DNA from: Gemmataceae bacterium
GTDB lineage: Bacteria > Planctomycetota > Planctomycetia > Gemmatales > Gemmataceae
Assembly: GCA_901538445.1 (NCBI GenBank)
Contig: LR594584.1
Coordinates: forward strand, 339,717-403,716
Reading direction: 5' to 3'
Length of the DNA: 64,000 bases
Shown here one piece after another: positions 37,262 through 45,909 of the stretch. The notes under the pieces are model-generated. The model was given only the letters and a program-made list of their open reading frames with translations. It searched no databases and was not told the DNA's origin. Numbering within the stretch: the first letter of the stretch is position 1; the number at the start of each line of letters is the position of its first letter. A program made the translations under genes and the position numbers.

Positions 37262-37681
37262 TCAAACGGTCCAGTCTTCCCACTTCAGTCCGGGCACCCG
37301 GCCGAAGTCGATCGCGTTGTCGGTCACGACCGTCGCGTCGAGTCCGAGGGCGACTGCGGCGATCTTCAGGTCCATCTTCCCGACGTTCAACTTGAGCCGC
37401 ACCAACTGGTCGAACCGGTCCAGCGCGGCCTCACTCTTCGCGAACACAACCAGGGGTGCCATGATCTCCATCGCGGCGGCCACATACGCACTCGCGCGGG
37501 CCTCCTGCCCGTTGGTTTTCGACCGGCGGATCAGCGCGATCCAACCGCCGACGACCTCCTCGACGTTCACCTTCGTGGTGCCGACCACGTCCCCGGTGTG
37601 GTTGTCCAGCGCGTCCGTCACGCGCGGGTGCTTTCTCTGGAGGTGCGTGAGGGTCGTCGTGTCGAGGATGAACACCGCCAT
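37262..37681 (-). CDS. PIN-domain toxin (VapC-like ribonuclease)
   Basis: A 139-residue PIN-domain protein. The acidic active-site residues are visible: Asp7 in VFILDTTTLTHLQ, Glu41-Glu42 in KVNVEEVVGGW, Asp104 in MDLKIAAVALGLDATVVTDN and Asp120 in that same TDN. Small size and placement directly after a small antitoxin-like gene fit a type II toxin that cleaves RNA. Its ATG shares one base with the upstream gene's TGA, so the two are translationally coupled. The pair sits between the FeS fusion and NuoEF-like genes, interrupting an otherwise electron-transfer operon. Confidence 0.85.
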   Translation of the reverse strand: MAVFILDTTTLTHLQRKHPRVTDALDNHTGDVVGTTKVNVEEVVGGWIALIRRSKTNGQEARASAYVAAAMEIMAPLVVFAKSEAALDRFDQLVRLKLNVGKMDLKIAAVALGLDATVVTDNAIDFGRVPGLKWEDWTV

Positions 37682-37974
37682 CAGTCGGCGTCCGGGACGG
37701 TGTTGTGTTCCCGGCGGTACTCCTCGACCGCCTTGACCCAGTCCTCGAACAGCGGGCTTTCGCCGAGCTTCTGTGCTGCGGCCTTTATCGCCTCGACGTC
37801 GGTTACCGTTAGGGTCCGGAGCTGCCCGCCCGGCGGAATCTGTTTAACAACCATCGTGCGCAGCGCGTCGAGTGCGGCATCGGGCGTGGGGCCGTCGGCG
37901 ACCAGATCGAACGGCCCGCCGGTCGAGGCACGGAAGCCCGGCGGGTGCGGGACCACGAGAACGGGCAGCTGCAT
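37681..37974 (-). CDS. HicB-like antitoxin partner of the PIN toxin
   Basis: A 97-residue protein. Residues 1-50 (LPVLVVPHPPGFRAS, DGPTPDAALDALRTMVVKQI) follow the HicB/UPF0150 pattern of a degenerate RNase-H-like fold: a strand, a PPGF turn, and a helix after DGPTPDAAL. The C-terminal half (KAAAQKLGESPLFEDWVKAV) is helical, where an antitoxin would bind its toxin. HicB proteins usually pair with HicA, so a PIN partner is unusual. Start ATG at 37974. The stop overlaps the toxin start by one base. Confidence 0.65.
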   Translation of the reverse strand: MQLPVLVVPHPPGFRASTGGPFDLVADGPTPDAALDALRTMVVKQIPPGGQLRTLTVTDVEAIKAAAQKLGESPLFEDWVKAVEEYRREHNTVPDAD

Positions 37975-38021
37975 CACGTCACCTCCGAAGGGGCCCGTGC
38001 ATTGTAACAGACCCACGCCGG

Positions 38022-40004
38022 TCACGCCCCGTTCGGCTTCTTGGCCACGTCGTCCGGGAAGTACGACATCACCGTTGCCAGCGGGATCGGGGCGACGTAC
38101 CCGAGCCCGCAGATCGACGTGAGCTGGAGCGCCTTGGTGATCTCCTTCACGTCGGCCGCCGCGCCGTCGGCCCTCGCGCCGGTCGCGCGGCTGCCCAGCA
38201 ACTCGTTGCCGATCTGCACGAGCTTCTGCGACCCGAGCCGGCACGGAATGCACTTCCCGCACGACTCGTTCCGGTAGAACTCGGTGAAGTTCACCGCCTG
38301 GTCGAGGACGTCGGTGCCCTCCGCGTACACGACCAACCCGGCCCCGAGCATCGCCTCGACCGGGAGCCGCAGCAGCGAGTTCAGGTTGCGGAAGAAGTTC
38401 AGGTCGAGCGGGACGCCGAGCAGATCGACGCTCGTCTCGCCCGGCGGCATGTACGTCTTGATGAACCAGTCCATCACCTCGGCGTCGTTCTTCGACCGCT
38501 CGGCGATGCGGGCCACGGCCTCGGCCCGCTTCTTCTCGTCGAGCTTCGGGTCGAGCGGGAGCCGCGCCGGGAGCAGCCCGCCGGACGGCCCCGACGTGGC
38601 GATCGCCTTCAGCTTGCCGAGCACCCCGCCGCAGTACTCGGGACTCTCGATCAGGTCGCGGAACGGCAGGCCGATGGGCACCTCGTACACCCCGGGCCGC
38701 TTCACGTCGCCGCTGACCGAGAACAGCCGACGGCCGCCGAACCCGGCCGTCTTGCCCTCGCCGGGGACGTGCCACCCGCGGGTCGCGTACTGCGTGCCCT
38801 CGCGGAGGACGATGAACGGGGTCCAGGCGAGCGTCTCGACGTTGTTCACGACGGTCGGCTTGTCGCGGAGCCCGTTGGTGGTGAGTTCCGGGGGCCGGTT
38901 CCGGGGCTGGCTGCGGCGGTCCTCCATCGCCTCGATGAGCGCCGACTGCTCGCCGCAGATGTACCCGCCGGGGCTCTCGAACACCTCGACCGGGAACGCC
39001 CGGCCGGTGTTAAACACGTTCGCGCCGCACGCGCCGATCTGCTCGGCCCGTGCGATCTCCTCGCGCAACTCGTGGATCTGTTCGAGGTACTCGTGGCGGA
39101 CGTAGATGTACCCCGCGGTCGCGCCGGTCATGAGGCCGGCGAGGATGACGCCCTCGACAAGGAGGTGCGGCATGCGGAGCATGATCTCGCGGTCCTTGAA
39201 CGTGCCCGGTTCGCTCTCGTCGCCGTTGGACACGACGTACTTCTCGCCCGGCGGCTCGCGCCACACGTCGAGCCACTTCTGGTACGCCGGCGCGCCGGCC
39301 CCGCCCATGCCGAGGAGCCCCGCGGCCTTCAACTCGGCCAGGAGCGGGTGGTTCTCCTTGACGAACGCGTCGAGTTCCCGGCCGCCGAGGTCGCGGGGCG
39401 GCCGCTGGAGCCCGCGGGGGAGCGTGGCGAGGAAGTCGATGAACTTCTTGACCGCCCGGTAGTCGCGGGGCCACCCCTCGCGGGCGTACACGTCGATCTC
39501 GACGGGCGTGGTCGCGTTCATGTGCGGGACGTACTTCGCGTCGTCGTCGGCCGGCGGGGCCGCGCCGCCGGTCGCGAGCGTGCGGACGAGCTGCTCCAGT
39601 TCGGCCCGCGACTTGTTGGCGTACACCCAGGCGTGGACGTGCTCGGGCATCGGGTGCCGCTCGGCCCACGCGACCGGGGCGCGGTCGCACCGGCCCAGGC
39701 ACGACACGCCCTCGACGCACACCTTCTTGCCGGTCTCCTGCGAGAGCTTGTCGGCGAGCGCCGGGAGCCCCTTCTTCGGGTCGAGCAACTCGCCGGCCCC
39801 GCGGAGGTGGCACGCCATGTCGCGGCACACGCGGATCACGGTCGGGGCCGGGTTCGTGCGCTCCAGCACGAACGCCGGGAAGAAGCTGCTGATCTCCTCG
39901 ACGCGGTACAGCGGCACGCCGGTCTCGCGCGCGAGTTCCCGCAGGTCCTTGTCGGGCAGGAACCCGTGCCGGTTCTGGATCTCGCGGAGCCGCTGCACAA
40001 TCAT
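38022..40004 (-). CDS. NuoE-NuoF fusion: NAD(P)H-oxidising flavo-iron-sulfur subunit
   Basis: A 660-residue diaphorase-type subunit. Residues 1-150 are a NuoE-like thioredoxin-fold domain with its [2Fe-2S] ligands in CRDMACH and SCLGRC. From about 170 a NuoF domain follows: NADH-binding LLGMGGAGAPAYQKW, FMN-binding YVVSNGDESEPGTFKDREIM, GGYICGEQSALIEAMEDRR and the [4Fe-4S] motif ESCGKCIPCR with the last Cys in SICGLG. Such fusions occur in HoxF hydrogenases, formate dehydrogenases and Nuo-like modules. No hydrogenase or formate dehydrogenase large subunit is present. It lies upstream of the FeS fusion gene on the same strand, separated by the toxin-antitoxin pair. ATG at 40004; no strong ribosome site. 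Confidence 0.9.
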   Translation of the reverse strand: MIVQRLREIQNRHGFLPDKDLRELARETGVPLYRVEEISSFFPAFVLERTNPAPTVIRVCRDMACHLRGAGELLDPKKGLPALADKLSQETGKKVCVEGVSCLGRCDRAPVAWAERHPMPEHVHAWVYANKSRAELEQLVRTLATGGAAPPADDDAKYVPHMNATTPVEIDVYAREGWPRDYRAVKKFIDFLATLPRGLQRPPRDLGGRELDAFVKENHPLLAELKAAGLLGMGGAGAPAYQKWLDVWREPPGEKYVVSNGDESEPGTFKDREIMLRMPHLLVEGVILAGLMTGATAGYIYVRHEYLEQIHELREEIARAEQIGACGANVFNTGRAFPVEVFESPGGYICGEQSALIEAMEDRRSQPRNRPPELTTNGLRDKPTVVNNVETLAWTPFIVLREGTQYATRGWHVPGEGKTAGFGGRRLFSVSGDVKRPGVYEVPIGLPFRDLIESPEYCGGVLGKLKAIATSGPSGGLLPARLPLDPKLDEKKRAEAVARIAERSKNDAEVMDWFIKTYMPPGETSVDLLGVPLDLNFFRNLNSLLRLPVEAMLGAGLVVYAEGTDVLDQAVNFTEFYRNESCGKCIPCRLGSQKLVQIGNELLGSRATGARADGAAADVKEITKALQLTSICGLGYVAPIPLATVMSYFPDDVAKKPNGA

Positions 40005-40028
40005 GGGGGAAACCCGTTGGTCACCTGT

Positions 40029-40095
40029 GCGAGCCACGGGGTTCATACCCGTGGGGCCGAACCGAAGACCACGGGGGGTGAACCCCGTGGCTCGC
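40029..40095. repeat. Intergenic inverted repeat between decaheme and NuoEF-like genes
   Basis: Arms 40029-40054 and 40069-40095 share a perfect outer 17 bp (GCGAGCCACGGGGTTCA and its complement) and a less perfect inner part. It lies 24 bases upstream of the NuoEF-like start in the same-strand operon, so it could form a hairpin in the transcript and change relative expression. It has the same general build as the other palindromes but a different sequence. Confidence 0.7.
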
Positions 40096-40104
40096 AGAAC
40101 CCGT

Positions 40105-41697
40105 TCACTTCCCGCGGATGAAGTCGCCGAGGTCGAGCGGCTTGACCGGGAACCCGGCCTTCGCTCCGCGGCCCTGGAGCCCGTGGTCCGCGTTGTGGTA
40201 CCGGTGGCAGTCCGTGCAGCCGTGCCGCACGCCACCGCCGGCGAGCGTGGTCTTGTCCGGCAGCGTCACCTTGGTGCCCGCGGGCGCGTGGCACGCCCGG
40301 CACGAGTCGATGCCGAGGATCTGCACCGGCTCCTTCTCGACGAGCTGCGTGCCCGGCGCGGCGTAGGCGGCGGATGTGCCGGGGTGGCAGGTCGCGCACG
40401 TCGCGCCGCGGTGGGCCGTGTGGTCGAACAGCGCCCACGGGAACCAGACCGAGTGGTTCGGCAGCGGCGCGACCTTCGCCGGCGTGTTGCCCGAGGCCGG
40501 TGTCACGTCGTGGCACTTGGCGCACCCGCCCTCCCCGCCGGTGAGCATCGGCAGCGCCTTCGCGGTCAGCGCGTCGGCCGCACCGCGGAGGGTCGCAGCC
40601 GGCTGCGCGAGGGGCTGGTCGACCATCCCGCCGGGGCCGGCCGGCTGCGCGAGTGCGGGGTGGTCCTTCGCGACGAGCGACCGCAGGTAGCCGCCGCTGA
40701 CTTCGGCTGTCAGGTCCGCGCCCTGCTTGCGGTGCGGCACGTCGAACCCGGAGATCACGAGGTTCCCGGCGGCCCCGTCCGGCGCGCGGAGCGGGTGGCA
40801 CGCCCGGCAGTGCGCCTCGAAGTTGATCGGCAGGAGCGTCGCGCCCGCGGCGCGTGCGGGCAGCACCGAGCGCGTCGGGTCGCCGGCCGCGTCGAGTGCG
40901 AGCTTGAGCTTGTCGTACCCCTTTGTGCCGGCCTCGCTGTCGAGCTGGTGGCACGACGCGCAGTCGAGCGTGACGAGGTCGGCGTCGTTCTTCGAATCGG
41001 TGTACCGGGCCACCGCAGCCTCGCCGGAGAGCTGGCGGAGCTTGCCGACGGTCATCGCCTCCTGGCCGCCCTTGGTGTACGCCTGGCCGGGGCTCATGTG
41101 CAGCGCGTGGCTAAACTTGAGGGTCCGCTCGGGGGGCGACTTCAGCGGCCGGAACTCGGGGTGGTCGGTGACGAAGTTGGTGACCTTCGCCTCGCACTTC
41201 GGGCTGCCGTTGGCGGCGTTGGCCGGGAGGTTGGCGTGGCACCGGGTGCAGTCGCTGTCGGCGAGCTTGACGAGCGAGAAGTTGCGGCCGTTGTGGTCGC
41301 GGTGACAGTTCGAGCACTGCGCGTGGAACTCGCGGCCGGTCGCGGTCAGGTTGTCGTTGTGGGCGGCGCCGGCGTGGCACTTCTCGCAGGTCATCGCCTG
41401 CCAGCGGGTCCGGGTGTCGAACAGCGAGGCGGCGGTGAAGCCCGACGTGGACGACGGGACGTGGCACGCGGCGCAGTCGCTCTCCCACGCGGCGTGGACG
41501 CTGGCGACCGGCCCGTGGCTGAACGAGTACGCGACCTTCGTTGGGGCGGCGACCTCGGCGACGGCCCACAGGGCGGCGAGGCCGAACGCGACCGCGGCGA
41601 GCAGGTAGCGGCCGCCGCGGAGGCCGTCCGGCCGGCGGAAGTACCGGCGGTTCCCGGTGAAGCGGTCGGACAGGTCGCGGCTCGGTGAACGGGGCAT
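40105..41697 (-). CDS. Membrane-anchored decaheme c-type cytochrome
   Basis: A 530-residue protein with a basic N-terminus, one membrane segment (about residues 30-50, YLLAAVAFGLAALWAVAEVA) and a large exported domain. I count ten CXXCH haem sites: CAACH (75), CEKCH (104), CSNCH, CTRCH, CASCH, CRACH, CAKCH, CATCH, CRACH and CTDCH, the last one close to the C-terminus. Additional His residues could serve as distal ligands. It should carry electrons outward from the membrane. It lies between the cytochrome b and NuoEF-like genes on the same strand. No close relative is recognised; it is not a NapC, NrfB or MtrA look-alike by its spacing. Start ATG at 41697. Confidence 0.85.
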   Translation of the reverse strand: MPRSPSRDLSDRFTGNRRYFRRPDGLRGGRYLLAAVAFGLAALWAVAEVAAPTKVAYSFSHGPVASVHAAWESDCAACHVPSSTSGFTAASLFDTRTRWQAMTCEKCHAGAAHNDNLTATGREFHAQCSNCHRDHNGRNFSLVKLADSDCTRCHANLPANAANGSPKCEAKVTNFVTDHPEFRPLKSPPERTLKFSHALHMSPGQAYTKGGQEAMTVGKLRQLSGEAAVARYTDSKNDADLVTLDCASCHQLDSEAGTKGYDKLKLALDAAGDPTRSVLPARAAGATLLPINFEAHCRACHPLRAPDGAAGNLVISGFDVPHRKQGADLTAEVSGGYLRSLVAKDHPALAQPAGPGGMVDQPLAQPAATLRGAADALTAKALPMLTGGEGGCAKCHDVTPASGNTPAKVAPLPNHSVWFPWALFDHTAHRGATCATCHPGTSAAYAAPGTQLVEKEPVQILGIDSCRACHAPAGTKVTLPDKTTLAGGGVRHGCTDCHRYHNADHGLQGRGAKAGFPVKPLDLGDFIRGK

Positions 41698-41831
41698 GGA
41701 AGTGGTGATTGGCGATTGGTGTCTGGTGACTGATGGCGGGGTGCGACGCCCGCGGCTCACTCAACGCTTGTCAACCGCCAACGCTCCTCGGGGTTAGGTG
41801 TTCGCTCCCGATCGACGCCCGACCGCAACGG

Positions 41832-42713
41832 TCACCAGTACTTGAGCGCCTTGACGGCGTGCAGCACCATGAGGGTGGCCATCGCGGCCGACAGCGGCAG
41901 GTGAACGGCCAGCCAGTTGTGCAGCCAGAAGTGCATCCGCGCCTGTGCGTCCCACTGGCGGCGGAGCCCGGCGAGCTCGTGCAGCCGCTCGACCGCGGGT
42001 ACGGCGACCTCGGGCACGGCCGCCCGGAGCCGCGTGAACCGGTACTCGCCCTCGGTCAGCGACGCCAGCGGCGACCCGGACCGCTTCCCGACGTGCAGGT
42101 ACGGCAGCAGGAGCTGGTCCAGGAACGCGAGCAGCTCCGCGGCCTGCGGGCCGATCACCGACGGCTCGGCGGTCTCGGCCTCGGGCGGCACGGTCACGAG
42201 CGAGTGGACGAGCCGGGCGGCCTCCTGCGCGTGGTACTCGCCGACGAAGTCGATCTGCGAGGCGATCGTCTCGTGCGGCACCTGGGCCAGGATCCGCTGC
42301 GGCAGCCACTGCTGGAGGATCAGCCCCCAGATGCCGCTCGCAGTGACGAGCAGGAACAGCACCAGCGTCGCGGCGCTGAGCGGGCCGCCGAGGCCGAACC
42401 CCGCGTGGACCAGCACGACCGGCAGGCAGACCAGCCCGAGCCAGATGTGCAGCCACATCCACACGCGGGTGAACCCGAGCCGGTAGCCGCGGAGCCGCTT
42501 GCGGCCCAGCAGCGCCAGCTCGAAGAACACGATCGCCCCGGCGACGAACCCGAGCGTGACGCCCAGCGGGCTGCTCGGCTCGGGCGGCCACACCCACAGG
42601 CCGGCGGCCGCGCCGAGCGCGGCGAGGGCGACCCCGACGACCGTGACGGCGACCGTCGCGGCGAGGATGTACGCGACCCGACCCCGAACCGATCTCGTCC
42701 GTCCGACAAGCAC
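41832..42713 (-). CDS. Membrane b-type cytochrome-like protein
   Basis: A 293-residue integral membrane protein. Helices are at about residues 14-40, 50-70, 85-110, 115-135 and 270-290. Histidines lie inside or next to helices in WMWLHIWLGLVC, VVLVHAGFG, MHFWLHNWLAVHLPLSAAM and MVLHAVKALKYW, as expected for transmembrane haem b pairs in the cytochrome b561/NarI class. A large soluble loop (about 140-245) interrupts the helices. It is the likely quinone-to-cytochrome link, and is immediately upstream of the decaheme gene (134 bases). Number of haems unknown. Starts with ATG at 42713. Confidence 0.75.
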   Translation of the reverse strand: MLVGRTRSVRGRVAYILAATVAVTVVGVALAALGAAAGLWVWPPEPSSPLGVTLGFVAGAIVFFELALLGRKRLRGYRLGFTRVWMWLHIWLGLVCLPVVLVHAGFGLGGPLSAATLVLFLLVTASGIWGLILQQWLPQRILAQVPHETIASQIDFVGEYHAQEAARLVHSLVTVPPEAETAEPSVIGPQAAELLAFLDQLLLPYLHVGKRSGSPLASLTEGEYRFTRLRAAVPEVAVPAVERLHELAGLRRQWDAQARMHFWLHNWLAVHLPLSAAMATLMVLHAVKALKYW

Positions 42714-42856
42714 GCGCGGCTCCGCACGACTTAAGGGGTATGGCTGTTAATGAAGGGTAAGGTACGCGACCGCGGCGCGGCGGTCAACGACCTGGAGTCA
42801 GGAACTTGAAGATCGGCCGACCGCCCCGGCCCCACGGCCGGAACGGGGGCGCGGGG

Positions 42857-44296
42857 TCACCCGAAGAGGCGGGCCATCAGGAAGATCAGTGCGGCGGCGA
42901 ACAGCATCCCGACCGCGACGGCCCAGATCTGCGAGTCCACCTTTGCCCTCGGTTCTGCCTTCCCCGGTGCCGGCGCGGTCTCAGGCGCGGGGGCGGCGAC
43001 CGGGGCGACCGCGCCGGTCGGGACCGCCGTGGCCATGGGAACGGCCGCCGACGCGGGGGTGGCAACGGGGACCGCGGCAAGCGCGCGGCCCGAAGGGTCA
43101 ACGATGTTGAAGTCGGGCGCCGACCGGGGCGAGTCGAACGCGGCGAACGGGTCGGCCCCCGGCTCCAGCGCGGCGAACGACGGGGGGGTCTGGTTCGGGA
43201 GGGGCCGCGGCGCGCCCGCACCCGCCTCGATCAGGCGGATCTCGGCGGCGAGCGCCTCCGCCGACGGGGGCCGGCCGGCGGCCTTCTTCGCCAGCAACTG
43301 CATCACCAGGGCCGACAGCGCCGGCGGCACGGCCGGGTTCACCTCGACCGGCGAGCGGGGGGTCTCGATCGCCAGCGCGGTGAGCAACTCGACGACGTTC
43401 TCGCCGGCGAACGGCAGCACCCCGGCGCACATCTCGTACATGACGACGCCGAGGCTGAACAGGTCGCTGCGGGCGTCGAGCTTCAGGTTCCGGGCCTGTT
43501 CGGGCGACATGTACGACGGCGTGCCGAGGACCATTCCCTTACCGGTCAGGACGGTCCGCGGGGAGCCGTCGGAGCTGGTGATCCGGGCGATCCCGAAGTC
43601 GAGGATGCGGACCCGGAGCCGCTTCCCCTCGAGCCACACGTTCGCCGGCTTGATGTCGCGGTGGATGAGCCCCTGCTCGTGCGCGGCGGCGAGCCCCTCG
43701 GCGATCTCCCGGCCGATCCGAAGCACCTCCTGGATCGGCGGCCGCGGGTTCGCCTGGAGCGCCGCCTGGAGCGTCATCCCCTTGAGCAGCGGCATCGCGA
43801 TGTACGGGATGTCGCGGTCCTCGCCGACCTGGAAGATGGCGACGATGTGCTCGTGGTGGACCTTGGCCTGCGCCCGGGCCTCGCGGAGGAACCGGGCCTT
43901 CGCGTCGGGGTCGGCGGCGTACTCGGGGAGCATCACCTTCAGCGCGACCTCGCGCTGGAGCGTCGGGTCCTCGGCGCGGAACACCGCGCCCATCCCGCCG
44001 TACCCGAGGGGGCCGAGGACGCGGTACGGCCCGAGCCGGCCGATCTCGTCGTTCTGTTGGGGCGGGGCGAGGAACTGGAACTGCCCCGGGGTCGGGATGC
44101 CGGGGGGCGACGCGAGGGTGGCGTGCGGGCCCCCGGTCTCGGCGTCGAGTGCGAGGTCGATGGGCTCCGCCCGTGCCTCGGGGGTCTGGGGCGGCACCGC
44201 GGCCCCGCACCGGGGGCACCGGGCCGGGGGCTCGTCGGCCCCCGTCACGGTCGCGAGGGGGGCGCTGCAACTCGGACACGTCGCATGGGTGACCAT
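42857..44296 (-). CDS. Zinc-ribbon Ser/Thr protein kinase with C-terminal membrane anchor
   Basis: A 479-residue Hanks-type kinase. It begins with a zinc ribbon (CPSC at residues 7-10 and CPRC at 27-30), followed by a Pro-rich linker. The kinase domain covers about 88-350 with LGPLGYGGMGAVFRA, EVALKVML, LIHRDIKPANVWL, ILDFGIARI and GTPSYMSPEQARNL, so all catalytic residues are present. A Pro/Ala tail leads to a final transmembrane helix (IWAVAVGMLFAAALIFLM), placing the kinase domain in the cytoplasm. It is first in the minus-strand set with the cytochrome b and decaheme genes and divergent from the pentaheme genes, so it may sense or regulate this electron-transfer system. Confidence 0.9.
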   Translation of the reverse strand: MVTHATCPSCSAPLATVTGADEPPARCPRCGAAVPPQTPEARAEPIDLALDAETGGPHATLASPPGIPTPGQFQFLAPPQQNDEIGRLGPYRVLGPLGYGGMGAVFRAEDPTLQREVALKVMLPEYAADPDAKARFLREARAQAKVHHEHIVAIFQVGEDRDIPYIAMPLLKGMTLQAALQANPRPPIQEVLRIGREIAEGLAAAHEQGLIHRDIKPANVWLEGKRLRVRILDFGIARITSSDGSPRTVLTGKGMVLGTPSYMSPEQARNLKLDARSDLFSLGVVMYEMCAGVLPFAGENVVELLTALAIETPRSPVEVNPAVPPALSALVMQLLAKKAAGRPPSAEALAAEIRLIEAGAGAPRPLPNQTPPSFAALEPGADPFAAFDSPRSAPDFNIVDPSGRALAAVPVATPASAAVPMATAVPTGAVAPVAAPAPETAPAPGKAEPRAKVDSQIWAVAVGMLFAAALIFLMARLFG

Positions 44297-44478
44297 CACA
44301 CTCCCCGGGCGGCACGACTCACCACCGTATTTTGCCAACCCCGGTGAGGATGACAACGCCGATTCGACCCGGCGGCCCATCCCGATCCCCGGAATCGACT
44401 TGCCCCGGGCGCGAAAAACCCGGACGATATCCCAAACGCGCACAGTCCCGCGCCGCACCAGAGCCGCCCGAGGGGTCC

Positions 44479-45882
44479 GTGATTCCGAACGCTCGCACGC
44501 TCGCAGTCGCCGGCGCGGCCGCCGCCGCGGTCCTCGTGTGGTTCGGGCTCCAGACCCGGTCCCCCGGGGCCGTCACCGTGCCCGCCCCGCCGGGACCGCC
44601 CGCCGGCGCGGCCGTGCCGCTGCACGCTGCCGTCGGCAACACCGGGTGCATGTCGGCCGCGTGCCACGGGAACTCCGCCGCGAAGGCGCTGAGCGGCACG
44701 TTCGACGCGAGCACCTGGGAGGGGTCCGGCACCTGCTGGGCCGCCCGCGACCCGCACACCCGTGCGTACAGCCTGCTCACCGACAAGCCGATGCGGCCCG
44801 TTCGCGCCACCGCCGCGCAGATCATGGAGCGGATGCACAGCCCGGTTCCCGCGACCGAGGACGCACGGTGCCTCGCGTGCCACAGCAACCCCGCCCTCGC
44901 CGCCCGCGACTCGAAGGACCCGCACGTCGTCGCGCTGCGGCAGGAAGGTGTGGGCTGCGAGTCGTGTCACGGCAACGCGAGCGGCTGGCTCCGCCCGCAC
45001 ACCACCTGGAAGGCCGACACGAAGGCCGAGTACGCGGCCGCCGGCATGACGCCGCTGTTCGACGTCGGCGACCGGGCGGCGACCTGCCTCGGGTGCCACG
45101 TCGGCGCGCCGGCCGACCCGGAGCGCGGCATCGCGGTCCGCGACATGAACCACGACATGATTGCCGCCGGGCACCCGCGGCTGAACTTCGACTTCGCCGA
45201 GTTCCACCGCGAGTTGCCGAAGCACTGGCAGGAGAAGGAGCGCACGGCGAGCGGCCCGAAGCCCCGCGGCCCGGAGTTCGACGCGCGGCTGTGGCTCGTC
45301 GGCCGCGTCGCGCAGGCCGAGGCCGCGTGCATGTTGCTCGCGTCGCGGGCCGACCGCGCGAAGGCCGGCGACCCGCGGACCCCGTGGCCGGAACTCGCCG
45401 AGTTCAACTGCGCCGCGTGCCACCACGACCTGCCCGAGCCGTGGCGGAGCGAGCCCGCGGCGCGCGGCGACCGGCCGCTCGGGGCGCTGAAGTGGCAGAC
45501 CATCTGGCCGGTCACCGCGGGCGCGGAGTTCGGTGCGGTTCGACCGGTCGTGACGGCCATGCAGCGGGCGCGGCCGGCCGGGTACGGAGAAATCGGCCCG
45601 CTCGCTCACCAATCCGCTGCGAAGCTGTCAGAACTGCGGCAGAATCTCGTCGGGGCGGCCGATGCTGACCTGGTGAGCCGTTCGCGGCAGGCGTTCGTCG
45701 GCGGGGTCGGCGGGAACCCGGAGTGGGACACCGACGGGCAGGTGCTCTGGGGGCTGGCGGCGCTCCAGCGCTCGCGGCTGATCGACCGCCCAGCGGGCGA
45801 GTTCGACCGGGCGTTCGACGCGGTCCGCCGCCGCGACTGGGCCAGTGCCCGGCCACTGCTCGACGCGCTCGCCAGGCCCTAG
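44479..45882 (+). CDS. Pentaheme cytochrome c (C554-like), first of three paralogues
   Basis: A 467-residue exported cytochrome. The N-terminus is a signal or anchor (ARTLAVAGAAAAAVLVWFG). Five haem sites: CMSAACH (a CX4CH site), then CLACH, CESCH, CLGCH and CAACH. Between the fourth and fifth is the conserved MNHDMIAAGHPRLNFDF, whose His residues likely ligate haems. Order and spacing resemble the cytochrome c554 family. It and the next two genes share this layout. GTG at 44479 is the start, with GAGGGG 3-4 bases upstream; the ATG at 44332 would add an Arg/Pro-rich extension. Likely periplasmic. Confidence 0.85.
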   Translation: MIPNARTLAVAGAAAAAVLVWFGLQTRSPGAVTVPAPPGPPAGAAVPLHAAVGNTGCMSAACHGNSAAKALSGTFDASTWEGSGTCWAARDPHTRAYSLLTDKPMRPVRATAAQIMERMHSPVPATEDARCLACHSNPALAARDSKDPHVVALRQEGVGCESCHGNASGWLRPHTTWKADTKAEYAAAGMTPLFDVGDRAATCLGCHVGAPADPERGIAVRDMNHDMIAAGHPRLNFDFAEFHRELPKHWQEKERTASGPKPRGPEFDARLWLVGRVAQAEAACMLLASRADRAKAGDPRTPWPELAEFNCAACHHDLPEPWRSEPAARGDRPLGALKWQTIWPVTAGAEFGAVRPVVTAMQRARPAGYGEIGPLAHQSAAKLSELRQNLVGAADADLVSRSRQAFVGGVGGNPEWDTDGQVLWGLAALQRSRLIDRPAGEFDRAFDAVRRRDWASARPLLDALARP

Positions 45883-45909
45883 CCGCCGGGCTCGGGAATC
45901 CGCGCAAGG

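Noticed and set aside
34445..40004. A complete complex I or hydrogenase operon
   Set aside because: Only NuoE/F/G-like modules occur. There is no NuoA, H, J-N, no hydrogenase large or small subunit, and no maturation genes.
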